DNA of 64,000 nucleotides, from positions 1,860,001 to 1,924,000 of the forward strand of contig NZ_CP043869.1 in NCBI RefSeq assembly GCF_008630635.1, read 5' to 3'. The notes below the pieces were generated by a model, which did no database searches, was not told the DNA's origin, and worked only from the letters and a program-made list of their open reading frames with translations. Of this stretch, positions 48,953 to 58,642 are shown in pieces (positions within the stretch are counted from its first letter, which is position 1; each line of letters starts with the position of its first letter). The position numbers and the translations under genes were made by a program. This DNA comes from Neptunomonas concharum. GTDB taxonomy: Bacteria > Pseudomonadota > Gammaproteobacteria > Pseudomonadales > Balneatricaceae.

Positions 48953-49489
48953 CTAGTTATTGCTATTCGCTGTGCTCCCTTTACTTTTACGATAGTCTTC
49001 TTTTGCCTGTTTGTTTTTTTCTTTTATATTACTAATCCGTTTATTGGGTGAATTCTCAGATGCTTTGTCTTGATCCTTCAACTTAGCGGGCTTCTTTGAC
49101 GCTGTATTTTCAGTGTCACCTGCTTTTTTCTTAGCTTTTATGCTCTTGTTCCTGTCTTCCTTTCGAGTGCTTTTCGTATCAGAAGGTTCCTGTTGATCGC
49201 TTTTTTCGCTTTCGTTAGGTGACTGCTCAGACACATTATCAGGATCACCGTCTTGGGCTGCAGTCTCCTCTGAATCAGCAGAGGGCCTAGCGTAGGTCTC
49301 CTTTGGCACAGCTCGCCAAGGTGTCGCTACGCTCTTATACTCTTTTTTTTCAGCTTTAACGCCGTGGGGAGCTTTATCGCTATAGTGAGTTTTTCCGTTC
49401 TCATCTACCCATTTATATATTTCAGCCGGTGCTAAAGCAGGGAACGCCACCAGCGTAAATATTGCGATTTTACGTTTTAATCCTTTCAC
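48953..49489 (-). CDS. DUF4124 exported protein
   Basis: Signal peptide (KRKIAIFTLVAFPALAPAE) followed by the DUF4124 motif EIYKWVDENGKTHYSDKAPHG, then a long low-complexity tail rich in Lys, Ser, Glu and Asn (SEKSDQQEPSDTKSTRKEDR and similar). The tail is probably disordered. The frame opens with GTG at 49501, but GTG at 49489 has GGAG 7 bases upstream and gives a better signal peptide. The DUF4124 family is periplasmic, function unknown. Confidence 0.85.
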   Translation of the reverse strand: MKGLKRKIAIFTLVAFPALAPAEIYKWVDENGKTHYSDKAPHGVKAEKKEYKSVATPWRAVPKETYARPSADSEETAAQDGDPDNVSEQSPNESEKSDQQEPSDTKSTRKEDRNKSIKAKKKAGDTENTASKKPAKLKDQDKASENSPNKRISNIKEKNKQAKEDYRKSKGSTANSNN

Positions 49490-49597
49490 TCCACACTCCA
49501 CGCTTAGTCACGATGTGACGCTTCATTACTCTTAGACTGATTTAAGCATATCTTATAAAAATGTCATATTCCTTTTAACGATACCAGTAAGCGACAC

Positions 49598-49993
49598 TTA
49601 AGGGTATCGCAGACCTTTGTACAAAAGCTGGGGGCTGTACGCTAACTCCATTGCTTTGCGCTGCACGGAGGGAAGTTTTTTAACAACAAGAGCAAAAGAT
49701 GCATCAATCTGGCGGAAAACTTCGCCTTCCGGTAGATCACCATCGACAAAAACGGTATTCCAATGGCGTTTGTTCATATGGTAACCAGCAATCACATCAT
49801 CAAATATATCCCGTAACTCTAACGCCTCTTGCGGATCGCATTTCAAATTAACACTCAACCGATTTTGATAGTTGGAAACCAGCGCAAACATTTTATGTTT
49901 AACTTTAAATACGGCTACCTCAGGCCCAAATGGATAATCCAACTCAGACTCGGGCAACTCGTTTAAATAGCTCACCAACTTATCGTAGTTCAT
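49598..49993 (-). CDS. MmcQ/YjbR-family protein
   Basis: A 131-residue CyaY-like fold protein: YDKLVSYLNELPESELDYPFGPEVAVFKVKHKMFALVS, LSVNLKCDPQEALELRDIFDDVIAGYHMNKRHWNTVFVDGDLP. The PFGPEVAVFKV and YHMNKRHWNTV blocks are those of the YjbR family (E. coli YjbR 118 aa). Unlike the cassette copy at 19469 it has the canonical PFG motif. It overlaps the upstream EAL/GGDEF gene by ATGA (49990-49993) and is probably cotranscribed with it. Confidence 0.9.
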   Translation of the reverse strand: MNYDKLVSYLNELPESELDYPFGPEVAVFKVKHKMFALVSNYQNRLSVNLKCDPQEALELRDIFDDVIAGYHMNKRHWNTVFVDGDLPEGEVFRQIDASFALVVKKLPSVQRKAMELAYSPQLLYKGLRYP

Positions 49994-51909
49994 TTTTCTT
50001 CAGGCTCACTGTAAAAATACCCCTGAGAGTAGTCTATCCCTAGCTGCTCAACGATGCTTTGTACCTCATCATCGTGTACATATTCTGCTACGGTTTCAAT
50101 ACCAACATTACTTGCAAAATAAGCAATAGCCCTGGCTACTTCATAGCTTGTGGGGTTGGTCGCAATATCACGTATATATTTCGCGTCTATTTTTACGCAG
50201 TCCACCTTAAGTGCAATAATCCGCTCAAAGTTGGAATATTCGGTTCCAAAGTCATCTATCGCTAATTTGTAGCCCGATTGTTTGAGTTCGGCTAACTGCT
50301 CAATGTGATCTTTTTTACCTGTAGAGCTAACCCCTTCCAATATTTCTAACATCAAGCGCTCAGGGTCTATTCCGTATTCAGAGGTCTTTCTCTCAAGATA
50401 CCGCAAAAGATACCCCTGAGAGAGATCATCCTCTGTAATATTAATAGAAAATGGCTCCGAGTAATTCGCCATGATTTGGCAACTCTTATCAATCATTCGT
50501 CGCGTAATAGAGGGTAACAACCCTGACAAACGTGCTACATCCAAAAAGAGCTTTGGTGCTAACAGCTCTCCCTTGAAACGGATTCGAGCAAGCGCTTCGT
50601 AACGATCAATTTCGCCTGTCCGATTATTTCTTATTCCTTGAAAAACGGGGGTTATTGCATCTTTTCCTAGTGCTTCATGCAGTACAAGGCTCCAATGCAT
50701 ATAAGCCATGCGCTCTTCTCTTTCCGGCTCATCAGCCTGCTCAGAATATATATAGTGATGATTTTTGCCAGCCCGCTTTGCTTTGATGAGCGCAATGCGA
50801 GACTTATCGAAGACCCCGGTGCCGGAGGCTGCACCGTAGTTGCATGTGATATGAAAGCTTATGCCATTAACCGAAAGACTATGTTCAAAAAAATAATTCC
50901 GAAGCGTTTTAATCTCTTGGGTAAAATCAATCCCATCACCGGAATACAGCAATGCAAATTCATCCCCCTGTAGACGGTATGTTTCTGCTTGAGCAATATG
51001 ACCCAGAGCTTCAGCCACTTTTTGCAAAAGCACATTACCAAATTCCCAACCATAAGCTGAGTTGATATAACTAAAGTTATTAATGTTAAGAATAAGCAGG
51101 CTATTGGGTGGAGGTAACGTACTCAAACAATGGGCAAGTTTCGCGGCATTGGGCAACCCTGTCACACTATCACGTTCCAAGGCTTCTATAAGCTGATAAT
51201 GGCTTTTCTCTACCGCTAGGCGCTGCTGTTCCTTGCCTAAATAAATGCTGATGATGACCGCCCCTACTTCTAATAATCTTTTATGAAATGAAGATGGCAT
51301 GCGATGTTCAAAAGAGGATAAAGCAAACGAACCAATCGCTCGACCTGCTTGGTCTCTTATGGGCATAGACCAACAGGAGCAAATATTAAAATTCTCAACA
51401 ACACTACGAAGCGAATACCAGCGCTCATCCGTAAAGGTATCTCTGACAAATGTGGGAACATTATTAAACACTGCAGTGCCGCATGATCCAGACGTTGCTC
51501 CTGGTACCAAGCCATCTAGCTGTTTTTTTGCCTCTTGCGGTATATTTGGCCCCGCAACTACGTTCATACTCCCAGTATGTTGGTCTAATAACATAACCGA
51601 CGCTACAGAGTTTGCTAATAGCCTTTCTGCCATGGAACATAGTTGATCCAGCACGCAGCTATCGACACGTTCAGCCGCTAATGCCTCCATTAGCGTAAGC
51701 TGCAATCGTAAGATCTGATCCAATTCATCGACCGTTATATTGACCTGCTCGTGGCTACTCCCCACTGCAGCAGGGTCAAAAGTCTGAGGCATCATACTTT
51801 TGCGCACCTTACTCGCTTCTGCAAGATTCATATTCTGAAAAAATAACTTCTCTATAGAGTGTAGACCCTCTCCCCAATTAGGCAACGGAAACGCACTCTT
51901 TTGTGGCAT
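49990..51909 (-). CDS. GAF-GGDEF-EAL cyclic-di-GMP protein
   Basis: GAF domain first (LLANSVASVMLLDQHTGSMNVVAGPNIP, CSCWSMPIRDQAGRAIGSFALSS), then a GGDEF domain with QGDEF in place of GGDEF (YRLQGDEFALLYSG), then a full EAL domain with its usual catalytic residues: EALARI, NITEDD, EILEG, LAIDDFGTEYSN, VKIDAKYI, VETVAEYV and SQGYFYSEP. It is therefore probably a phosphodiesterase; diguanylate cyclase activity is doubtful. Frame extends to 51996, but ATG 51909 has GGGG just upstream and avoids overlap with the divergent gene at 51941. Cytosolic; signal unknown. Confidence 0.9.
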   Translation of the reverse strand: MPQKSAFPLPNWGEGLHSIEKLFFQNMNLAEASKVRKSMMPQTFDPAAVGSSHEQVNITVDELDQILRLQLTLMEALAAERVDSCVLDQLCSMAERLLANSVASVMLLDQHTGSMNVVAGPNIPQEAKKQLDGLVPGATSGSCGTAVFNNVPTFVRDTFTDERWYSLRSVVENFNICSCWSMPIRDQAGRAIGSFALSSFEHRMPSSFHKRLLEVGAVIISIYLGKEQQRLAVEKSHYQLIEALERDSVTGLPNAAKLAHCLSTLPPPNSLLILNINNFSYINSAYGWEFGNVLLQKVAEALGHIAQAETYRLQGDEFALLYSGDGIDFTQEIKTLRNYFFEHSLSVNGISFHITCNYGAASGTGVFDKSRIALIKAKRAGKNHHYIYSEQADEPEREERMAYMHWSLVLHEALGKDAITPVFQGIRNNRTGEIDRYEALARIRFKGELLAPKLFLDVARLSGLLPSITRRMIDKSCQIMANYSEPFSINITEDDLSQGYLLRYLERKTSEYGIDPERLMLEILEGVSSTGKKDHIEQLAELKQSGYKLAIDDFGTEYSNFERIIALKVDCVKIDAKYIRDIATNPTSYEVARAIAYFASNVGIETVAEYVHDDEVQSIVEQLGIDYSQGYFYSEPEEK

Positions 51910-51940
51910 AATCCCCACACAAAATATGAGAGATATACGT

Positions 51941-52516
51941 ATGACAATCGACAACACTTTACTGGAACGAGCAGCGTCACAATGCGAACTCTGCACATCT
52001 GCTGATAATCTATCTTCTTATGAGGTTTCTCCCTCAGACGGTACAACCGACCAGTGCATCCTTGTCTGCGCCAACTGTCTAGGTCAACTGGCTCAGCCTG
52101 ATACGTTGAACATTAATCACTGGCGGTGCTTAAATGACAGTATGTGGAGCCAAATACCTGCGGTACAGATCGTCGCATGGCGCCAACTTAAACACCTTTC
52201 AGGTCTTGGTGAAATCTGGGCTCAAGACCTGTTAGACATGTTATATCTGGATGATGACACCCAAAAATGGGCAGAAGCTGGCCTCGCTGATGAGGGTGAC
52301 GATACAACACCGACTCTGGATAGCAACGGTACTGTTTTACAGGCCGGCGACACCGTAACGTTAATCAAAGACTTAGATGTTAAAGGTGCAAACTTTACTG
52401 CCAAGCGCGGCACAACCGTCAAAAATATCTCTTTGACGAATAACCCAGAGCATATTGAAGGCCGTGTTAATGGCACCCAGATTGTTTTGGTCAGTAAGTT
52501 CCTTAAAAAAGCTTAG
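51941..52516 (+). CDS. PhnA/YjdM-like zinc-ribbon protein
   Basis: A 191-residue protein: zinc ribbon of two Cys pairs (CELCTSADNLSSYEV, ILVCANCLGQL), a linker, and the PhnA C-terminal SH3-like domain (LDSNGTVLQAGDTVTLIKDLDVKGANFTAKRGTTVKNISLTNNPEHIEGRVNGTQIVLVSKFLKKA). This is the complete YjdM/PhnA-type layout; despite the name, no phosphonate role is established. ATG 51941 has GAGAG about 9 bases upstream; the frame's earlier ATG at 51926 lacks a site. Convergent with prpE. Confidence 0.92.
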   Translation: MTIDNTLLERAASQCELCTSADNLSSYEVSPSDGTTDQCILVCANCLGQLAQPDTLNINHWRCLNDSMWSQIPAVQIVAWRQLKHLSGLGEIWAQDLLDMLYLDDDTQKWAEAGLADEGDDTTPTLDSNGTVLQAGDTVTLIKDLDVKGANFTAKRGTTVKNISLTNNPEHIEGRVNGTQIVLVSKFLKKA

Positions 52517-52546
52517 CTTACCCAGCAGTCTTTTTGAAAACGTTGC

Positions 52547-52574
52547 ACAAAAAATGGCACCCGAGGGTGCCATT
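52547..52574 (-). terminator. Terminator of prpE
   Basis: On the minus strand AATGGCACC (52574-52566), loop of 4, GGTGCCATT (52561-52553), then T-run TTTTGTGC. Perfect 9-base stem, 36 bases after the prpE stop. Confidence 0.85.
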
Positions 52575-52609
52575 GGACGTTTTGCGAGAACGTTTTTAGA
52601 GCAGATTTC

Positions 52610-54499
52610 TTAAACCAAACCTCGTTGTTGAAGAATCTCTTCAATCTCTGGCAGAATGGTTTCATCATCAATCGTTGAGGGCATTTTATAGGCCTCATTG
52701 GCCGCAATTTTTCTTAAAATTGCACGCAGTATTTTGCCAGAGCGCGTTTTCGGCAAACGCTCAACGACAACAGCCTTGCGAAAACATGCCAAAGCACCGA
52801 CTTCATTCCTCACACGCTGAACCAACTCACTTTCAAGCTGCGATTCTTCAATCTCTTCGCCTGCTTTCAATACAATCAGCCCTACCGGAACTTGCCCTTT
52901 AAGGGAGTCCGCTACACCAATCACCGCACACTCCGCTACGGCGGGATGAGCAGAGACAACTTCTTCCATTTCACCTGTTGATAAACGGTGGCCCGACACG
53001 TTGATCACATCATCGGTGCGACCTGTAATGTAGATATAGCCATCATCATCCTTAAAACCACCATCACCGGTATGATAATAACCAGGGAAAGCCGTTAAGT
53101 AGGAATCAATGTAACGTTGCGGCTGGTTCCAAATACTCCAAGCAACACCTGGAGGCAAAGGCAATTTAACGCAAATATTGCCCGTTTCGTTAGCTTCGAC
53201 TTCGGTACCATCTCCATCCAGCACACGAATATCATAACCCGGAATGGGTTTATTCGTTGACCCTAAGCGTGCTTCAGATGGGTTATCCCACCCCATCATT
53301 GGAGAGGTCATTGGCCAACCGGTTTCAGTCTGCCACCAATGGTCCAGTACAGGTACGTCTAACAGATCACTCAACCATTGATACGTTGAGGAGTCCAATT
53401 TCTCACCTGCGACAAATACCCAACGCAAGCTACTAAGATCATACTTCTTAGACAGCTCACCCGTTGGGTCTTCTTTACGAATAGCACGATACGCCGTCGG
53501 CGCACAGAACATAGAATTAACTTTGTATTCGTCAATCACCCGCCAGAAAGCACCCGCATCAGGTGAACGGATCGGTTTTCCTTCGTAGAAGATGGCACTA
53601 CCGCCACCCATCAAAGGTCCATACACAATAAAGGAGTGGCCCACTACCCAGCCTATATCAGACGCTCCCCACCAAACATCGCCAGCTTTCATACCGTAGA
53701 CGTTATTAAAAGCATAGCGCAGTGCAACAGCATGGCCGCCGTTATCACGAACAATACCTTTTGGCTGACCTGTCGTGCCCGACGTGTATAACACATACAA
53801 AGGATCTGAACCTTTAACCGGTGTACAAGGCGCAGGCTCGGCTCCTTTTTGGAACTCATACCAGTCCAGATCACGCTCTGGATTCATCTCTGCGGTCAAC
53901 ATGGGACGCTGGCACACTACGGTATGGCTAGGTTTATGCGTTGCCAACTCTACCGCTTTATCCACCAGCGGCTTATAGGCAATTTTCTTATCAAACTCGA
54001 TACCACAGGATGCCGTCAAAATCAGCTTAGGCGTCGCATCATCAATACGGATAGCCAACTCATTAGCAGCAAATCCACCGAATACCACTGAGTGCACTGC
54101 ACCTAAACGGGCACAAGCTAACATCGCAACAGCCGCTTCAGGAATCATCGGCATGTATATAACAACACGATCACCTTTCTCAATACCCAAGCCCTTTAGC
54201 GCACCTGCAAAGGTACTAACACGCTGTAACAGGTCAGAGTAGGTAATCGCTTCTTTAACGCCGCTTGATGGGGAATCGTAATAAAGCGCAACCTGATCAC
54301 CACGCCCCTCTTCTATCTGACGATCAACCGCTAAATAACAGCTATTCAATTCGCCATCAGGATACCAGCAATAAGTATCGTGCTCTGTTTTTTGTAGGAT
54401 AGTGTCTGGTTGCTTGAACCAAGTGATCGCTTTAGCTTGCTCAGCCCAATATCCAGCGGGATCTTCTAAAGCCGTACGGTATTCTTCGTTGTAACCCAT
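52610..54499 (-). CDS. prpE: Propionyl-CoA synthetase
   Basis: A 629-residue acyl-CoA synthetase. Motifs: YTSGTTGQPKGIVRDNGGHAVALRYA, SDIGWVVGHSFIVYGPL, DHWWQTETGWPM, and TGRTDDVINVSGHRLSTGEMEE with the acetylatable Lys in LPKTRSGKILRAILR. MGYNEEYRTALEDPAGYWAEQAKAITWF is the PrpE-type start; I took ATG 54499, with GAGG 8 bases before it, over ATG 54517. The context of valine/isobutyrate catabolism, which ends in propionyl-CoA, agrees with propionate as substrate. A 10-base stem hairpin precedes it. Confidence 0.9.
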   Translation of the reverse strand: MGYNEEYRTALEDPAGYWAEQAKAITWFKQPDTILQKTEHDTYCWYPDGELNSCYLAVDRQIEEGRGDQVALYYDSPSSGVKEAITYSDLLQRVSTFAGALKGLGIEKGDRVVIYMPMIPEAAVAMLACARLGAVHSVVFGGFAANELAIRIDDATPKLILTASCGIEFDKKIAYKPLVDKAVELATHKPSHTVVCQRPMLTAEMNPERDLDWYEFQKGAEPAPCTPVKGSDPLYVLYTSGTTGQPKGIVRDNGGHAVALRYAFNNVYGMKAGDVWWGASDIGWVVGHSFIVYGPLMGGGSAIFYEGKPIRSPDAGAFWRVIDEYKVNSMFCAPTAYRAIRKEDPTGELSKKYDLSSLRWVFVAGEKLDSSTYQWLSDLLDVPVLDHWWQTETGWPMTSPMMGWDNPSEARLGSTNKPIPGYDIRVLDGDGTEVEANETGNICVKLPLPPGVAWSIWNQPQRYIDSYLTAFPGYYHTGDGGFKDDDGYIYITGRTDDVINVSGHRLSTGEMEEVVSAHPAVAECAVIGVADSLKGQVPVGLIVLKAGEEIEESQLESELVQRVRNEVGALACFRKAVVVERLPKTRSGKILRAILRKIAANEAYKMPSTIDDETILPEIEEILQQRGLV

Positions 54500-54545
54500 G
54501 GGGGGAACCTCATGCATTTTTTGTTTTTATAAAAGGCGATGAAGT

Positions 54546-54572
54546 CAGTGCCTTGTATCCGGCAAGGCACTG
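54546..54572 (-). terminator. Intercistronic hairpin between mmsB and prpE
   Basis: CAGTGCCTTG (54546-54555) and CAAGGCACTG (54563-54572) form a perfect 10-base stem with a 7-base loop. No T-run on the minus strand; it may be an attenuator or mRNA-stabilising element. Confidence 0.55.
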
Positions 54573-54585
54573 TATATATCAGATC

Positions 54586-55476
54586 TTATTGATCCTGATA
54601 TAGTTTCAGCACGCTGGAGAAATCCAAACCACCATTGCCATTAACCTTATGCAGATTAAACAGTGCACGTGCCTGCGAGCCCATTGGAATTGGTGATGCG
54701 CTCTGCTGGCTCATCTCCATCGCAAGGCCCAAATCTTTAAACATCAAATCCACCTGGAAACCGCCCTGATAGTCGTTAGACGATGGGACTCCTTCCATAA
54801 CACCTGGGAATGGGTTGTACACCTGAAGCGCCCAGTTATTACCTGAACTCTGCTTCATGATTTCTGACAATACTGCTGGATCCAGGCCATTTTTAACGCC
54901 CATATTGAGCGCCTCTGCCGTGCCTGTCATTAAAATCGCTAACAACATGTTATTACAAGCTTTCGCGACTTGGCCTGCGCCATGTGCGCCAGCATGGAAG
55001 ATATTTTTTCCCATGCTATCCAAAATGGGCTTTGCTTTGGCAAACTGCTCATCCGTTGCACCGACCATAAATGCCAATGTACCTGCTTTAGCACCGCCTA
55101 CACCACCAGAGACAGGGGCATCGATAAAACCAATGCCACGTGCTTGCGCCGCTGATGCGACTTGCTGAGCGGTTGCTGCATCGATCGTAGACGAATCAAT
55201 GATCAGCACATCATCTTTTACATGATCAAACAAAGGATCATCACCTGTCACAAACAGGCCCTGTACATGCTTACCCGCTGGTAACATAGATACTACAAAG
55301 TCTGCACCCGTTACTGCAGCTTTTGCAGACGCAGCAGCAACACCACCTTCTGAAACAACACGTGATACAGCTTCAGCTGACAGATCAAATGCCTGAACCG
55401 AGTGGCCTGCTTTGACAAGGTTAATCGCCATTGGACCGCCCATATTACCCAGTCCGATAAATCCTATAGTTGCCAT
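54586..55476 (-). CDS. mmsB: 3-hydroxyisobutyrate dehydrogenase
   Basis: A 296-residue beta-hydroxyacid dehydrogenase: NAD loop IGFIGLGNMGGPMAINLVKAGH, substrate motif FIDAPVSGGVGGAKAGTLAFMVG, catalytic Lys in GAGQVAKACNNMLLAILMTGTAEAL. It oxidises 3-hydroxyisobutyrate to methylmalonate semialdehyde. The frame is open to 55536 inside the previous gene, but homologues start MATIGFIG, and TAGAGAA precedes ATG 55476. The 55477-55505 gap separates it from HIBCH. Confidence 0.95.
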   Translation of the reverse strand: MATIGFIGLGNMGGPMAINLVKAGHSVQAFDLSAEAVSRVVSEGGVAAASAKAAVTGADFVVSMLPAGKHVQGLFVTGDDPLFDHVKDDVLIIDSSTIDAATAQQVASAAQARGIGFIDAPVSGGVGGAKAGTLAFMVGATDEQFAKAKPILDSMGKNIFHAGAHGAGQVAKACNNMLLAILMTGTAEALNMGVKNGLDPAVLSEIMKQSSGNNWALQVYNPFPGVMEGVPSSNDYQGGFQVDLMFKDLGLAMEMSQQSASPIPMGSQARALFNLHKVNGNGGLDFSSVLKLYQDQ

Positions 55477-55505
55477 TTTCTCTACCCTATTCTTATCGTT
55501 ATTGT

Positions 55506-56606
55506 TTACATCGAAGCCAGCGGGTTTGTTTCCCAAGGAGAGACAAACAACTCATCTAAAAATGCGGCTTCAACGTCATGAATGGTTTTAAATGTCCAAT
55601 CAGGCTTGCCATCCTTATCAACTAATAAAGCACGAACCCCTTCAGGGAATTCACGGTGACGGCAACACTGCACAGATAACACCAGCTCTGATTCAAATAC
55701 CTCTTTGAGGGACATATGCTTCGTGTTCTGTAACTGGCGATAGATCATCTGCACGGCAAGTGGGCTACCGTGACTAATAGCTTTTTGTGCTTTAATGACC
55801 CATTTATCATCCGTTTCTACGGCTAATAGCGTTTCAATAATCTCTTCAACGGTATCCTGATCCGTAATATCTTGAATCAGATCGAAGTGTGTACGTACAG
55901 GCGACTCCATCTGCTGACGCTCGTCCCATACATCGTCTTCCAGATCACGCATCACGCGACTAACGACCGCATTAAGATCACCTTCCCAAGTCTCATGGCT
56001 CAAGCGTTCAAGCAAAGCACCCCGCTGTTCCGCTTTAAGGAAGCGATCAGCCATACCTAAGAAAAGCGCATCAGCCGCATTCATACGTGCGCCTGTTAGC
56101 CCTAAGAACAATCCAGTTCGACCCGGCGTACGGTTCAAGAACCAAGTACCACCGACATCAGGATATAAGCCAATTGTCACTTCAGGCATCGCCATCATCG
56201 TGGTTTCTGTAACCACACGATGGCTACAACCACTCATCAAGCCCATACCACCACCCATGACAATACCGCTACCCCAGCAAATAATGGGTTTGGGGTAAGT
56301 ATGTAATGTGTAGTCCAGCTGATACTCACGGGTAAAGAACTGCTCAGGGAAATCAGGGTCACCGCCGCCAGCCATAGACTTGTAAAGACTGACAACATCT
56401 CCACCTGCACATAACGCTTTCTCGCCAGCGCCATCGATCAGAATAGCTACAACAGAGTCATCCTCTTTACAGGCATCCAATTTTGGCTGAATAAGGTCAA
56501 TCATCTCCAACGTCAAGGCATTTAGCGATTTTTCAGCGTTTAAGCAAATCTCAACAATGCGTTTTCCGTCTCGCGTTGGATGATCTGTAAATAACACAGC
56601 ACTCAT
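55506..56606 (-). CDS. 3-hydroxyisobutyryl-CoA hydrolase
   Basis: A 366-residue crotonase-fold hydrolase (HIBCH type): EKALCAGGDVVSLYKSMAGG, GSGIVMGGGMGLMSGCSHRVVTETTMMAMPEVTIGLYPDVGGTWFLNR and the long C-terminal extension (LSVQCCRHREFPEGVRALLVDKDGKPDW) are characteristic; ordinary enoyl-CoA hydratases lack the extension. It frees 3-hydroxyisobutyrate from its CoA ester. The frame is open to 56666, but ATG 56606 has AAGGAGAG 6 bases upstream. Confidence 0.93.
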   Translation of the reverse strand: MSAVLFTDHPTRDGKRIVEICLNAEKSLNALTLEMIDLIQPKLDACKEDDSVVAILIDGAGEKALCAGGDVVSLYKSMAGGGDPDFPEQFFTREYQLDYTLHTYPKPIICWGSGIVMGGGMGLMSGCSHRVVTETTMMAMPEVTIGLYPDVGGTWFLNRTPGRTGLFLGLTGARMNAADALFLGMADRFLKAEQRGALLERLSHETWEGDLNAVVSRVMRDLEDDVWDERQQMESPVRTHFDLIQDITDQDTVEEIIETLLAVETDDKWVIKAQKAISHGSPLAVQMIYRQLQNTKHMSLKEVFESELVLSVQCCRHREFPEGVRALLVDKDGKPDWTFKTIHDVEAAFLDELFVSPWETNPLASM

Positions 56607-56622
56607 TCTGTCTCTCCTTTGC

Positions 56623-57399
56623 TTAACGGTTTTTCCACTCGGGCTTACGCTTTTCCAAGAACGCATTCACGCCCTCTTTTTGGTCTTCCGTATGGAACAG
56701 ATCCACAAAGAGCTCGCGCTCTAAGATATAGCCTTGATCCCAAGCGCGCGTTCGATTCGACTGGATCAACTGCTTACATGCGGCAACAGCCACAGGGCTT
56801 TGGTTGGCTACCTGAGTGGCAAGTTCTATAGCACGATTTGCCGACTCGCCTTTTTCAACCACTTCCTCAACCAAACCAATTTCCAGTGCTTTGGGTGCTT
56901 TAACACGCTCACCACACAGAATCATCTTTTTAGCCCAACCTTCACCAACAAGCATCGTGAGGTTCTGTGTACCACCAGCACAAGGCAGCAAACCCACTGC
57001 GGCTTCTGGTAGCGCCATCTGTACCTGCTCTTCTGCAATACGAATATCACACGCCAGAGCCACTTCAAGACCACCGCCCATTGCCCAACCATTAATAGCT
57101 GCAATAGAGACACCACGGAATTGAGATAAAGTTTCGAAAGCTTCGCCAAAGTAGCGAGAAATATCCCGAGCAACACTGCGGTCGCCATCAGCAAACAGAT
57201 TCAGGTCAGCGCCTGCAGAGAAGAACTTTTCGCTATCGCTCTTCAATACCAAACTAAAAATACTACGATCTTCATTCAGCTCTTTTACAACCTGTGCCAG
57301 ACCTTTTAAGCTTTCTTCTGTCCAAGTGTTTGCTGGCGGGTTATTCATGGTAATAACCGCAATATTGCCCTGCTTCTCTACGATCAATTTATCAGTCAT
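56623..57399 (-). CDS. Enoyl-CoA hydratase (methacrylyl-CoA)
   Basis: A 258-residue crotonase-fold protein: SEKFFSAGADLNLFADG, NGWAMGGGLEVALACDIRIAEEQVQMALPEAAVGLLPCAGGTQNL with the two oxyanion blocks and Glu residues. In this cluster it would hydrate methacrylyl-CoA to 3-hydroxyisobutyryl-CoA. ATG 57399 with GGAGAG 4 bases upstream; the TTG at 57411 is the frame start but not the gene start. Start is 17 bases past the dehydrogenase stop. Confidence 0.93.
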   Translation of the reverse strand: MTDKLIVEKQGNIAVITMNNPPANTWTEESLKGLAQVVKELNEDRSIFSLVLKSDSEKFFSAGADLNLFADGDRSVARDISRYFGEAFETLSQFRGVSIAAINGWAMGGGLEVALACDIRIAEEQVQMALPEAAVGLLPCAGGTQNLTMLVGEGWAKKMILCGERVKAPKALEIGLVEEVVEKGESANRAIELATQVANQSPVAVAACKQLIQSNRTRAWDQGYILERELFVDLFHTEDQKEGVNAFLEKRKPEWKNR

Positions 57400-57415
57400 C
57401 GCTCTCTCCAACCTG

Positions 57416-58573
57416 TTACAGAATTTCAGCCGCGTCTTTTAGCAACATACGACGGGCAATAATGACATTCATAATTTCGTTTGTACCTTCAAGAATCCGG
57501 TGAACACGATTATCTCGCAGGTAACGCTCCATCGGATACTCTTTGATATAACCGTATCCACCAAAGATCTGTAGCGCCTCATCACACACATTAAAGCCTA
57601 CATCTGTTGCAAAACGTTTAGCCATTGCACAGTAGGTTGTACGATCAGGATGTTTTGCATCTAACTTACTAGCCGCTAACCTAACCATCTGACGAGCAGC
57701 GACCAACTCAGTGGTCATATTGGCAATTTTGAACTGCAATGCTTGGAAATTCTCCAACGTACGGCCAAATTGCTTACGCTCACCCATGTACTGAATGGCT
57801 TTATTCAACGCAGCCTGAGCGGTACCAATAGAGCACGTTGCAATGTTAATGCGTCCACCATCCAAGCCCATCATAGCGATTTTAAATCCATCGCCTTCAT
57901 TACCCATCAGACAGGAGGCTGGAATCTTCACATCTTCAAATGTAATAAGGCGGGTTGGCTGGCTGTTCCAGCCCATTTTTTCTTCTTTGCGACCATAAGT
58001 GATACCTGCCGCTTTTGCATCAACAGCAAAGGCCGAAATACCTTTTGGGCCATCCTCGCCGGTGCGCGCCATCACAACTAAAACATCGGTCGAGCCTGCG
58101 CCTGATATAAATATTTTGCTGCCGTTGAGAATATAGTGATCGCCTTCTTTGCGAGCGGTCGTTTTTAATGAGGCCGCATCTGAACCAGCGTTAGGTTCAG
58201 TAAGGCAGTAGGATGCCAATTTCTGACCAGCAGTTAAGTCAGGGCACCAGAAGTTACGCGTCTCTTCATTACCAAAATCCGCGATCATCCAAGTGGCCAT
58301 ATTATGGATGGTGATGAATGCTGTCGTAGAGGTGCACCCCATCGCCAACTGTTCAAAAATAATGCTGGAGTCCAAACGGCTGAGGCCAAGCCCTCCCACA
58401 TCATCGGGAGAATATAAACCACAAAAGCCGAGTTCTCCGGCTTTTTGTAATACGTCTACGGGGAAGATCTGTTCCTGATCCCATTCAGCGGCGTGGGGTT
58501 CCATCTCGTTCTGAGCGAATGCCCGAGCCATATCGGAAAACGCGATCTGATCTTCGTTCAGTTCGAAATCCAT
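57416..58573 (-). CDS. Acyl-CoA dehydrogenase (isobutyryl-CoA)
   Basis: A 385-residue FAD-dependent acyl-CoA dehydrogenase: YCLTEPNAGSDAASLKTTA, FISGAGSTDVLVVMARTG, and the C-terminal QIFGGYGYIKEYPMERYLRDNRVHRILEGTNEIMNVIIAR carrying the usual catalytic Glu region (EGTNEI). It feeds electrons to ETF. Next to mmsA and hydratase/hydrolase genes, isobutyryl-CoA to methacrylyl-CoA is the expected reaction. Confidence 0.92.
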   Translation of the reverse strand: MDFELNEDQIAFSDMARAFAQNEMEPHAAEWDQEQIFPVDVLQKAGELGFCGLYSPDDVGGLGLSRLDSSIIFEQLAMGCTSTTAFITIHNMATWMIADFGNEETRNFWCPDLTAGQKLASYCLTEPNAGSDAASLKTTARKEGDHYILNGSKIFISGAGSTDVLVVMARTGEDGPKGISAFAVDAKAAGITYGRKEEKMGWNSQPTRLITFEDVKIPASCLMGNEGDGFKIAMMGLDGGRINIATCSIGTAQAALNKAIQYMGERKQFGRTLENFQALQFKIANMTTELVAARQMVRLAASKLDAKHPDRTTYCAMAKRFATDVGFNVCDEALQIFGGYGYIKEYPMERYLRDNRVHRILEGTNEIMNVIIARRMLLKDAAEIL

Positions 58574-58642
58574 CAGTTTCTCCCTTCTTGTTATCTTTAT
58601 TAAGCACTCTCACTTAATAGATTATTATTTTTATATAAAACA

